Positions 20,624 to 29,070 of a stretch of DNA of 64,000 bases are shown piece after piece. The position numbers and the translations under genes were made by a program. The stretch comes from Dermatophilus congolensis (GTDB taxonomy: Bacteria > Actinomycetota > Actinomycetes > Actinomycetales > Dermatophilaceae): NCBI RefSeq assembly GCF_900187045.1, contig NZ_LT906453.1, positions 2,356,001-2,420,000 of the forward strand, in the 5' to 3' direction. Under the pieces are notes generated by a model that saw only the letters and a list, made by a program, of their open reading frames with translations, did not search any database and was not told where the DNA came from. Position 1 is the stretch's first letter. Every line of letters begins with the position of its first letter.

Positions 20624-21315
20624 CAACGCTTCACCCCGCGATGCACCGCCACAATCCCACCAGTGAGGTTCGTCCAGCGCACGTCTTTCCACCCAGCCGA
20701 GGTAATCCGCGAAGCCAACGCACTCTGAGCAGGCCACGACATGATCGACTCACTCAGATACATGTACGACTCCGCATCCGAGCTCACCCGCGCCGCAACC
20801 GCCGGCAACCCCTTACCCAAATACCACTTGTACAGCTCACGGAACCCAGGAACCACCGGCTCAGAAAACTCCGCAATCACCAACACCCCACCAGGACGCG
20901 TCACCCGCAAAAACTCCCGCAACGCCGCATCCGGATCCACCACATTCCGAATGCCATACGAAATAGTCACCGCATCAAAACTCTCATCCGCGAACGGCAA
21001 CGCCATCGCATCAGCAGCAGTGAACGACAAATCCGGACGACGACGACGCCCCTGCTGCAACATCCCCATCGAGAAATCCGCCGGAACAACATCCACCCCA
21101 GCATCAGCCAAAATCGCGCTACTCGTACCCGTCCCCGCCGCGATATCCAACACCCGATCCCCCGGACGAGCATCGAGAACCTTCATCACCGAACGCCGCC
21201 ACAAAGTCTCCATCCCACCAGTCATGAACGTGTTCGTAATGTCATACCGCGGCGCGACATCATCGAACATCTTCGCCACATCGGCAGGTTTCTTATCCAA
21301 GTTCGCGCGAGCCAT
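20623..21315 (-). CDS. menG: demethylmenaquinone methyltransferase
   Basis: A 230-residue SAM-dependent methyltransferase of the UbiE/MenG family that performs the last core step of menaquinone synthesis. Motif I is RVLDIAAGTGTSS and the family signatures are DDVAPRYDITN near the start and ISYGIRNVVDPDAAL in the middle. The ATG at 21315 is preceded by GGGAGGATGG. It is divergent from menF across 166 bases. The stop is joined to the microprotein start through TGATG. Confidence 0.95.
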   Translation of the reverse strand: MARANLDKKPADVAKMFDDVAPRYDITNTFMTGGMETLWRRSVMKVLDARPGDRVLDIAAGTGTSSAILADAGVDVVPADFSMGMLQQGRRRRPDLSFTAADAMALPFADESFDAVTISYGIRNVVDPDAALREFLRVTRPGGVLVIAEFSEPVVPGFRELYKWYLGKGLPAVAARVSSDAESYMYLSESIMSWPAQSALASRITSAGWKDVRWTNLTGGIVAVHRGVKR

Positions 21316-21481
21316 ACCCCCATCCTCCCACCTGAAACACCCCGCACAAGACGAAAACACTCAGCACCCCAACTGCCCCACCCCCACAAACACCTCACCT
21401 GCCAAAACCCCACCCCAACAGCACAGCTATCGCCAACAAATTCCACAAACCCAACCAATAAACGACAAACCGCTCGACGCC

Positions 21482-22804
21482 ATGACCACCCCAAACGTAA
21501 GCTCACCCCATGTGACGCACACCGTGAACCAAGCGCCCGCCCCACGCCTCTACGCAACCACCACTGCCCTACCCCCCACCGACGGGCCCACACACCTGCA
21601 CAACGCCCTACGCGACGCCGACCCACGCACCACCCTCGCCTGGATCCGCGACGGAAACGGACTCATCGCCCACGGACGCGCCACAACCATCACCACCCAC
21701 GGCCACAGCCGCTTCACCGACGCCAACACCTGGTGGCAAACCATCACCAACAACGCCACCATCGACAATGACATCCAAGCCCCCGGAACCGGACTCATCG
21801 CCTTCGGTAGCTTCGCCTACTCCCCCCACTCCCCCCACGGCGCCACCCTCATCGTCCCCGAACACATCACCGGAACCCACAACGGCATCTCCTGGCACAC
21901 CACCATCACCACCACCCCAACCACACCAACACCCCCACCCCCCGCACCACCCATCACCGAACCAGGACCAGCCACCTACACCCCCGGAACCCTCACCGAA
22001 ACCACCTGGACCGACCGCGTCACCCAAGCCATCGACGCCATCACCAACGGCCACCTCGACAAAGTCGTCCTCGCCCGCGACGAACACATCACCACCCCCC
22101 ACCCCATCGACCCCCGATGGCTACTCACCCAACTCACCAACAGCTACCCCCACACCTGGGTCTTCGCCATCGACGGCCTCATCGGCGCCACACCGGAAAT
22201 GCTCATCCGCCTGCACAACAACACCGCCACCAGCCGCATCCTGGCCGGGACCATCCGCCGCACCGGCAACACCACCACCGACACCAACCTCGCCAGCACC
22301 CTCACCCACTCCCCCAAAGACCTCCACGAACACGCCTACGCCGTCACCTCAGTCACCGACGTGCTCCAACCCCACTGCCACACCCTGTCCGTCCCCGAAA
22401 CCCCCTTCGTCTTAGACCTACCCAACGTCATGCACCTAGCCACCGACGTCACCGGCCACACCAACACAAACATCAACGTCCTGGAACTAGCCGAACAGCT
22501 CCACCCCTCCGCCGCCGTCTGCGGAACCCCCCGCACCACCGCCGACAACCTCATCAACACCCTCGAAGGCATGGACCGAGGCCGCTACGCCGGTCCCATC
22601 GGCTGGATCGACTCCCACGGAGACGGCGAATTCGGCATCGCTCTACGCTGCGGTCACCTCGACGCCACCCACACCAACATGCGCATCTTCGCTGGCTGCG
22701 GCATCGTCGACGCCTCCGACCCCACCGCAGAGCTCAACGAATCCCACGCCAAACTCCTCCCCATGAAAAACGCCTTCACCCCACCCCAAGACGCCCACCC
22801 CTAA
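21482..22804 (+). CDS. menF: isochorismate synthase
   Basis: About 440 residues of the chorismate-binding (MenF/EntC/TrpE) family, converting chorismate to isochorismate, the entry step of menaquinone synthesis. The core shows HLDKVVLARD, ATPEMLIRL, SRILAGTIRRTGN, KDLHEHAYAV and FAGCGIVDASDP, with the C-terminal ELNESHAKLLPMKNAF. The N-terminal 120 residues are variable. The ATG at 21482 is taken as start; a GTG at 21512 is equally possible, and neither has a clear ribosome site. Codons end overwhelmingly in C. Convergent with menD, 11 bases apart. Confidence 0.9.
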   Translation: MTTPNVSSPHVTHTVNQAPAPRLYATTTALPPTDGPTHLHNALRDADPRTTLAWIRDGNGLIAHGRATTITTHGHSRFTDANTWWQTITNNATIDNDIQAPGTGLIAFGSFAYSPHSPHGATLIVPEHITGTHNGISWHTTITTTPTTPTPPPPAPPITEPGPATYTPGTLTETTWTDRVTQAIDAITNGHLDKVVLARDEHITTPHPIDPRWLLTQLTNSYPHTWVFAIDGLIGATPEMLIRLHNNTATSRILAGTIRRTGNTTTDTNLASTLTHSPKDLHEHAYAVTSVTDVLQPHCHTLSVPETPFVLDLPNVMHLATDVTGHTNTNINVLELAEQLHPSAAVCGTPRTTADNLINTLEGMDRGRYAGPIGWIDSHGDGEFGIALRCGHLDATHTNMRIFAGCGIVDASDPTAELNESHAKLLPMKNAFTPPQDAHP

Positions 22805-22815
22805 ACCCAAAACAC

Positions 22816-24552
22816 CTACCCCACCGCCACATCCGCAGCGCCAACCAACGCCTCACGGTCCACCCGTGCCCTCATAGCCGGCACCACTACCTCCACAACA
22901 GTGAACCCACACGGCACCTGCGCGGCTACCTCAGCCAACTCCCCCGGGGTACTCGCACGCACAAACCGAGCACCATGCGCCCTCGCCAACGCCTCCACCG
23001 ACGTACCAATAGGCGTAGCAAACAACCGCACAAACCCCTGCGGATCTTCACCCCGCACATCCGAAGACCCATACTCCAACGTGTCAAAAATCGCGCCACC
23101 ATCATCATTAACCACCAGCACCGTCAGATCCGGACACCGCTCCAACGGCCCCACCGACAAGCCAGCGCTGTCATGCACAAACGTCAAATCCCCCACCAAC
23201 GCAAACGTAGCCCGATCATCAGCCAACGCCATCCCAGCAGCCGTCGAGACACACCCATCAATCCCCGCCAAACCACGACTAGCAACCGTCTCCACATCAC
23301 TCCTACCCGACCCCACAAAAGCCACATCACGCACAGTTGAAGACGAGCCACAAAACAACCGAGCTCCCCGCGGCAACGCACCCAACACACACGCCGCAAC
23401 AGCAGGACCACTAGGCCACGTCCCCGGAATTACCTGCTCAACAGCACCCGAAACCGCCACCCCAGCCTCACACCAACGCCGCCCAAAATCATGCGCAGCC
23501 GCCACAAAATCCTCCGACAACACCGGCGCCATCAACGACAACGCACCCACCGAATACACCGAACTCACCACATGAGAAGGATCAGGCCACACCGGATCAG
23601 CCGAAACCGCCACCGCACAACCCGACCGACGCACCAACGCACCCACCGCACGCGACAACGTCAACCGCCCCACCACAACCACCCGATCAGGCACATTCGC
23701 CGCTACCGCAGCAAACCCCGTCTCAGCAACCAACGGCCCATGCGGCACCACCACACCCTCAGCACCCTGCCCAAACGGTCCAGCCAACACCGGATGCCCC
23801 CGCAACGCAGCCCACTGAAAAGCCCGCTGACGCACATCACCAGAAACATCCCCCACCACCACAAGCGTCCGCGCCACCTCCGGCAACGCATCCCCACCAA
23901 CCAACGACGCTGGCTCACACACCGTCCACGCCGACCCACCAGGACGCCCCTGCAGCTCCTGTGGCAACCCATCGCCTACCAATGGACGCACACCAGCCTC
24001 CGGCGCCAACGGATCACGCAAAGAAACATTCACATGCACCGGCCCCGGCACACCACCCACAGCACCCATCGCTGCCGCAACCGTGCGATCCATGCACGTA
24101 CGCCAATACGGCATCGGTGAGGCCCCCTGCACCGGCGCCTCCAAATCCAACGCAAGCCGCACCGACCCACCAAAAATCCCTGGCTGATGCGTCGTCTGAT
24201 TCGCCCTCGTCGGACGTAACTCATGCGGACGATCCGCCGTCACCACAACCAACGGCACCCGCGCCTCATGCGACTCCAATACCGCCGGGTGCAAATTCGC
24301 CACCGCTGTACCCGAGGTCGTCACCACCACCGCAGGCATCCCCGTGGCCTTACCTAAACCCAAAGCACAAAACGCCGCCGAACGCTCATCAGTGCGCACA
24401 TGCAGCTCCAACAGCCCAGCACGCTCAGCATCAAGAACCGCATACGCCAACGGAGCTGACCGCGACCCCGGAGACAACACCACATGCCGCACCCCGGCCC
24501 GCACTAACTCATCGACCAAGACCACTGCGAAAAGCTGCGCGACTGTTGTCAT
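22816..24552 (-). CDS. menD: SEPHCHC synthase (menaquinone biosynthesis MenD)
   Basis: A 578-residue thiamine-diphosphate enzyme that joins isochorismate and 2-oxoglutarate. N-terminal motifs are VRHVVLSPGSRSAPLAYA and HVRTDERSAAFCALG (ThDP-activating Glu region); the cofactor region near the C-terminus contains FALVGDLTFVHDSAG and VLVVNDDGGAIFD. The start overlaps the stop of the upstream GH3 gene (ATGA), so it is probably read from that transcript. The expected next steps (menH, menC, menE, menB) are not in the window. Confidence 0.95.
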   Translation of the reverse strand: MTTVAQLFAVVLVDELVRAGVRHVVLSPGSRSAPLAYAVLDAERAGLLELHVRTDERSAAFCALGLGKATGMPAVVVTTSGTAVANLHPAVLESHEARVPLVVVTADRPHELRPTRANQTTHQPGIFGGSVRLALDLEAPVQGASPMPYWRTCMDRTVAAAMGAVGGVPGPVHVNVSLRDPLAPEAGVRPLVGDGLPQELQGRPGGSAWTVCEPASLVGGDALPEVARTLVVVGDVSGDVRQRAFQWAALRGHPVLAGPFGQGAEGVVVPHGPLVAETGFAAVAANVPDRVVVVGRLTLSRAVGALVRRSGCAVAVSADPVWPDPSHVVSSVYSVGALSLMAPVLSEDFVAAAHDFGRRWCEAGVAVSGAVEQVIPGTWPSGPAVAACVLGALPRGARLFCGSSSTVRDVAFVGSGRSDVETVASRGLAGIDGCVSTAAGMALADDRATFALVGDLTFVHDSAGLSVGPLERCPDLTVLVVNDDGGAIFDTLEYGSSDVRGEDPQGFVRLFATPIGTSVEALARAHGARFVRASTPGELAEVAAQVPCGFTVVEVVVPAMRARVDREALVGAADVAVG

Positions 24553-26210
24553 TGCGAAGCTCCACAACCAGCACCCACCGCATGGGTCCCTACAGCAACC
24601 GGCAAACGCCCCGCCGCTGGCTTATGCCCCACCAGCACCTCAACCAACGCCCGCATTACTGCCGGAGTCCGACCAAAAGTAGCCAAAGTCGCTCCCTGTT
24701 CCCGAGCAAGCGCATACGGCACATCCAATGCCACCGTCACCGCATCCGGGGTCGGCGGTGTCACTTTAGCCACCAAATGCGGCTTCTTCTCTTCCGCCGC
24801 TCGGTAAACCACCGAATCAATCAAACGCACCGCAGTCCCAGACCCCACAGCCAACCCTGCAGCCTTCGCGCTCTCAGCCAACAACGCACGATCACTAGCA
24901 GTGCCCCCAGAGATCACAATGCCACCTTTGACCAGCGGAGCACCGCACTTACCACCAAGCTGCGTGATCGCAGCAGCCGCCGCAGCATCAGCAACCTCTT
25001 TACCCGCACCAGGCTGCGTTGGCCCCTGGGTGGCACGCACTGGCGCATGACGCAGCGTCGCTACCATCCGAGCCGCCGCGTCCACCAGGCGAGAGCGGTC
25101 TAACGCTCCGGACTCCACCGCCTTCACCAAACCTTCAACAGCTGCCTTGGGATTCGAGGGCATCAACAACACATCCGCCCCTGCCCATACCGAACGCACC
25201 GCGGCAGCACTGGAATCAACACCGATCGCGCCCATCTCCAACGCGTCAGTGACCACCAGGCCCCGAAACCCCAGCTCTTGGCGCAGCAAGCCTGACAACA
25301 CCGGGCGACTCATCGTGGAGGGCGTTGTGCCATCGACCGCATCCAGCACGATATGGGCCGTCATCACCCCCGGCACGCCAGCATCGACCAACTCCTGGAA
25401 AGGCAGAAAGTCCCGGTCGCGCAGCACGGACATCGGCATCCGCTGCCGCACTCGACCTTGATGCGTATCTGCTGGAACACTCCCATGACCAGGGAAATGT
25501 TTCGCCACCGCTACTACGCCACCATCGGCATACCCCTGAGCTAAACCAGCCACAATCTCAGCAGCCAGCTTCGAGTCAGAAGAAGCAGAACGCACCCCAA
25601 TGGTTGGATCCTGCTCACCTGAAGTCACATCAGCATCTGGTGCCAACACCACTGTGAATCCCAGGCCAGCCAACTCTGTTGCCGACGAAGCCCCCACGCG
25701 CTGCGCCAATTTTGTGTCACGTGCAGCACCGAGCCCCATCACCGCCCCAAACCTCGTCAGCGGATCCCCCACCCGCGTAACTGGGCCACCTTCCTGATCG
25801 ACAGCGATGAATGCAGGCCATTGGCGATCACTTTGCACGGCAGCGCTAATGCGTTTGTTGGCTTCGGTGATGTTCTGCACCACTTTGGCTTTATCGGCCG
25901 GAGTGTGTTCAGCGAAATGCACCATTCCGCCGTACCCCATTTCACGCACTAACCGAGCAGCCTCTGCCGAGTCGTTTGGGCGCCTGGGCACCACGATCTG
26001 TGCAGCCAGGCGCCGCGTCGGCAACTTTTCGACATCGGTGCGTGCTTGGGCCATCTCTGCACTTGTGGGAAGACCAGACAGTTGTGACTTGCTTGAGTCG
26101 GGTTGTCCTGTGGTCACCGCTTCTTTCACTTCGCCGCTACCCGCGCACGCTCCGCACATTCCCACGAGCACGGCAGCCGCAGCTGCGAGAACACGTCGCG
26201 GAGCCCGCAT
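24549..26210 (-). CDS. glycoside hydrolase family 3 lipoprotein, NagZ-like
   Basis: A 553-residue exported GH3 enzyme. After a short basic start and Ala-rich hydrophobic core there are Cys residues (19 and 22) that could be lipidated, although neither has a perfect lipobox. The catalytic domain shows FIAVDQEGGPVTRV, VAVAKHFPGHGS followed by DTHQG (the His/Asp pair used by NagZ as acid/base), and LVVTDALEMGAIG with the nucleophile Asp. A C-terminal domain of about 170 residues follows. Probable role: removal of beta-N-acetylglucosamine from cell-wall fragments outside the membrane. It overlaps menD by 4 bp and shares one base with the tsaD stop. Confidence 0.88.
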   Translation of the reverse strand: MRAPRRVLAAAAAVLVGMCGACAGSGEVKEAVTTGQPDSSKSQLSGLPTSAEMAQARTDVEKLPTRRLAAQIVVPRRPNDSAEAARLVREMGYGGMVHFAEHTPADKAKVVQNITEANKRISAAVQSDRQWPAFIAVDQEGGPVTRVGDPLTRFGAVMGLGAARDTKLAQRVGASSATELAGLGFTVVLAPDADVTSGEQDPTIGVRSASSDSKLAAEIVAGLAQGYADGGVVAVAKHFPGHGSVPADTHQGRVRQRMPMSVLRDRDFLPFQELVDAGVPGVMTAHIVLDAVDGTTPSTMSRPVLSGLLRQELGFRGLVVTDALEMGAIGVDSSAAAVRSVWAGADVLLMPSNPKAAVEGLVKAVESGALDRSRLVDAAARMVATLRHAPVRATQGPTQPGAGKEVADAAAAAAITQLGGKCGAPLVKGGIVISGGTASDRALLAESAKAAGLAVGSGTAVRLIDSVVYRAAEEKKPHLVAKVTPPTPDAVTVALDVPYALAREQGATLATFGRTPAVMRALVEVLVGHKPAAGRLPVAVGTHAVGAGCGASQ

Positions 26211-27262
26211 CAGACACGCACCTGTGGAACGTCAATCGGCAGCGAGGAGTCACCTGGGATATCAAGGGTGCTGGGTGCCACGCCACGTTCGACCATCGCT
26301 GCACCCAACGCGGCGATCATCACACCGTTATCGGTACACAAGCGTGGGCGGGGCACGCGCAGCGAGATTCCTGCCTCGGCGCATCGTTTTTCCGCCAGTG
26401 CTCGCAGTCGGCTATTTGCTGCCGCTCCGCCACCGATGAGCAGGTGTTTGACGTCGTGTTCTTTGCAGGCCAGGACAGCTTTGCGGGTAAGAACATCGGT
26501 CACGGCTTCCTGGAAGCTGGCTGCGACGTCGGCGACCGGAACACTCTCGCCAGCGGCAACTTTGGCCTCCACCCACCTAGCCACAGCTGTTTTCACTCCC
26601 GAGAAGGAGAAGTCGTAGCGGTGGCGCTGCATGTCCCGTCCGCTGGTGAGTCCTCGTGGGAAGGCAATTGCTGTGCCATCACCTTCTTGCGCGGCTTTGT
26701 CGACGTGCGGCCCACCGGGGAATCCAAGGCCGAGTAGACGCGCAACTTTGTCGAATGCTTCACCTGCGGCGTCATCAACGGTTTGTCCGAGCTGGACGAT
26801 GTCGCTTGTGATGTCTTTGACGTGCAGGATGTTGCTGTGTCCGCCTGAGACCAGCAGCGCCATCATCGGTTCGGGAAGGGGGCCGTGCTCGACGACGTCT
26901 ACGGCCACGTGACCGGCCAGGTGGTTAACGCCGTACAGCGGCTTGTTCACGGCAACAGCGAGGGCTTTGGCTGCTGCCAATCCGATAAGCATGGCGCCGG
27001 CCAGACCGGGGCCAGCGGTCACGGCGATAGCATCGAGGTCGCTCAGACGTACGCCGGATTTTTCGCAGGCTCTGGCGATGGTTGGGGCCATTGCTTCCAG
27101 GTGGGCGCGGGCGGCGACTTCAGGTACAACCCCGCCGTAGCGGGCATGCTGATCGACGCTGCTGGCGACCTCATCGGCGAGTAGTTCTCCGCCGCGCACG
27201 ATCCCGACGCCGGTCTCGTCGCAGGAGGTTTCGATTCCCAGAACTAGGGGTGCGCTGCTCAT
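26210..27262 (-). CDS. tsaD: tRNA N6-adenosine threonylcarbamoyltransferase
   Basis: A 350-residue ASKHA-fold enzyme that transfers threonylcarbamoyl to A37 of ANN-decoding tRNAs. Motifs: [14 protein letters not shown] at the N-terminus, [11 protein letters not shown] with the metal-binding His pair, and [13 protein letters not shown]. The ATG at 27262 has AGAAGGAGA upstream and overlaps the rimI stop (ATGA); the frame extends further upstream without family similarity. It works with TsaB and TsaE encoded just upstream. Confidence 0.97.
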   Translation of the reverse strand: MSSAPLVLGIETSCDETGVGIVRGGELLADEVASSVDQHARYGGVVPEVAARAHLEAMAPTIARACEKSGVRLSDLDAIAVTAGPGLAGAMLIGLAAAKALAVAVNKPLYGVNHLAGHVAVDVVEHGPLPEPMMALLVSGGHSNILHVKDITSDIVQLGQTVDDAAGEAFDKVARLLGLGFPGGPHVDKAAQEGDGTAIAFPRGLTSGRDMQRHRYDFSFSGVKTAVARWVEAKVAAGESVPVADVAASFQEAVTDVLTRKAVLACKEHDVKHLLIGGGAAANSRLRALAEKRCAEAGISLRVPRPRLCTDNGVMIAALGAAMVERGVAPSTLDIPGDSSLPIDVPQVRV

Positions 27263-27750
27263 GCGGTCTCCTTCTGACCTGCCCTTTCGGGCGAGGTGGA
27301 TAGGGAGCGGCGCATGATGAGGGCGTCTGCTCCCTTGTAATAGTTCGGTCGGGTGGAGATGGTCGTGAAATCCCATCGCGTGTAGAGGCCGATAGCGACG
27401 TCGTTGTCTGACCGGACTTCGAGGATCATGTGTGTGGCTGTGGTAGCGGTGGCGGTGTGCACCATCCAGGACATGAGTTGAGTGGCGATTCCGGTGCCTC
27501 GGGCGTGGGGGGAGGTGGTGATGGTCATGATGTCGGCATTGTCACGGCCAAGGTCCAGCCCTGCGTATCCACAGATGAGGTCGGGGTCATCTTTAGGGGT
27601 GGCGATAGCGTAGGCGCGTTGTGGTCTGGCGGCGAGTTCGCCCCACCATGATGATTCCGACCAGGCATCTTTGCCGTACACCTGGCTTTCTAACGTGGTG
27701 AGTTGGGGAATGTCTCGGTGGTGTACGGGGCGTAGAACGGTTGTGTTCAC
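27259..27750 (-). CDS. rimI: ribosomal-protein-alanine N-acetyltransferase
   Basis: A 163-residue GNAT-fold protein. The acetyl-CoA loop is [14 protein letters not shown], followed by [20 protein letters not shown], the typical RimI beta5/alpha4 signature. RimI acetylates the N-terminus of ribosomal protein S18; actinobacterial forms usually stand in the tsaB-rimI-tsaD operon as here. It overlaps tsaB and tsaD by 4 bp each. Confidence 0.92.
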   Translation of the reverse strand: MNTTVLRPVHHRDIPQLTTLESQVYGKDAWSESSWWGELAARPQRAYAIATPKDDPDLICGYAGLDLGRDNADIMTITTSPHARGTGIATQLMSWMVHTATATTATHMILEVRSDNDVAIGLYTRWDFTTISTRPNYYKGADALIMRRSLSTSPERAGQKETA

Positions 27751-28475
27751 TCGCGGGGCTCGCTGGCAGTGGCGGGGACCAGAGGTGCGGTGGCGTTGGC
27801 TTTGGCGTCGGGGCGGCGCAGGTAGAGGGGTTGTGCGCGATTGTGGGTGGGGAGGGTCCCGGCATCGTGGTGGGCGTAGGCGAGGTCGAGTAGGTCGCGT
27901 GCGTCGACGTCGAGTGGGCCGATGCCGTGGGGGAAGAAGTCGGGGAACAGTTGTGGTCCGCGCCCAACAGTGGGCAGGGCGCGGAGGTGTTGGGGTAGGT
28001 CGGCGGGTTTGGTGACGGCGGGTTCGCTAGTGCGGGTGAGGCTGGTGGCCAGTGTTGGGTTTTCGTTGGTGGTGCCGGCCCAGTGGTAGGTCGCCCAGTA
28101 GACCTCTTTACGGCGGGCGTCGGAGGCGACGAGCAAGTCGCTGTTGGCCTCTAGTGCGCCGTGGCGGATGGCTGCGGCGGCGAGTGCGTCGAGGCTGCAT
28201 AGGCCGACGTATTGGGCGTTGGTGGCCAAGGCGATGGTTTCGGCGGTGACTAGGCCGACGCGAAGTCCGGTGAAGGGGCCTGGTCCTTCACCGGCGATGA
28301 CGTGGGTCAGGTCGCTGGGGGTGCGTCCTGCTTCGGTGAATAGTTCTGATATTTGGGGCGATAGCCATTCGGCGTGACCGCGACTGTCGGTTCTGGTGCG
28401 TAGGTATGTGTGCTCTCCGTCGCGGAGGGCGGCGGTGATCGCGGATGTGGAGGTGTCGATAGCCAGAGCAAGCAC
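27747..28475 (-). CDS. tsaB: tRNA t6A biosynthesis protein TsaB
   Basis: A 242-residue ASKHA-fold partner of TsaD without catalytic activity of its own. The N-terminus LALAIDTSTSAITAALRDG and the segment VIAGEGPGPFTGLRVGL are diagnostic. It is followed by rimI with a 4-bp overlap and preceded by tsaE 14 bases upstream. The C-terminal 60 residues are variable and Pro/Ala-rich. Confidence 0.95.
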   Translation of the reverse strand: MLALAIDTSTSAITAALRDGEHTYLRTRTDSRGHAEWLSPQISELFTEAGRTPSDLTHVIAGEGPGPFTGLRVGLVTAETIALATNAQYVGLCSLDALAAAAIRHGALEANSDLLVASDARRKEVYWATYHWAGTTNENPTLATSLTRTSEPAVTKPADLPQHLRALPTVGRGPQLFPDFFPHGIGPLDVDARDLLDLAYAHHDAGTLPTHNRAQPLYLRRPDAKANATAPLVPATASEPRE

Positions 28476-28489
28476 CTAACCAGGGTAGA

Positions 28490-28993
28490 TCAGTCGGTGG
28501 ATCGCTCGAAGATTTGGGTTGTTGTCCATCGGGTGCCGACGGGGTGGATGCAGATGGTGCGGGGGTCCAGATCGGTGTGTTCGGCGTGGGGTTCGGTGGC
28601 GCCGACGGCTCGGTTGAGTTCGATGATGAGGTAGTCCGAGGAAAGCCCTTCGGCGATGCCTGCTCCCCATTCGATGACGGTGACGGAGGTGTCCATGTCG
28701 GCGTCGAGGTCGAGGTCGTCGAGTTCGGCGTGGTCGCCCAGGCGGTAGGCGTCGACGTGGATGAGGTCGGGGCCGTTGGTGAGGCTGGGGTGGACTAGGG
28801 AGATGGCGTAGGTCGGTGAGGCGATGGGTCCGCGTACGCCTAGTCCTTCGCCGAGTCCTTGGGTGAAGGTTGTTTTTCCTGCGCCGAGTTCTCCAACGAG
28901 CAGGATGAGGTCGCCGGGGCGTAGGTGGGTGGCTAGTTCGCGGGCGAAGTTTCGGGTGTCTTCGGCGGTGGGCAGGGTGTGGGTGAGCTCCAT
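28490..28993 (-). CDS. tsaE: tRNA t6A biosynthesis ATPase TsaE
   Basis: A 167-residue P-loop ATPase of the t6A complex. The Walker A motif is LVGELGAGKTTFTQGLG, and ASPTYAISLVHP plus DLIHVDAYRLG are conserved family stretches, with VIEWGAGIAEGL near the C-terminus. First gene of the tsaE-tsaB-rimI-tsaD run. It begins 77 bases after the NAD(P)HX repair gene. Confidence 0.95.
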   Translation of the reverse strand: MELTHTLPTAEDTRNFARELATHLRPGDLILLVGELGAGKTTFTQGLGEGLGVRGPIASPTYAISLVHPSLTNGPDLIHVDAYRLGDHAELDDLDLDADMDTSVTVIEWGAGIAEGLSSDYLIIELNRAVGATEPHAEHTDLDPRTICIHPVGTRWTTTQIFERSTD

Positions 28994-29070
28994 GAGGCGT
29001 GGTCCTTCCGTGGTGGTGTGTTGGGTGCAGCCTATGCAGCTTGGTGTGGGTGTGTCGTTCCCTGGGGGTG

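Noticed and set aside
20741-21481. In-frame upstream extension of menF that would add about 247 residues
   Set aside because: It runs antisense through menG, has low-complexity Ser/Asn/Pro composition, and isochorismate synthase similarity begins only after 21482.
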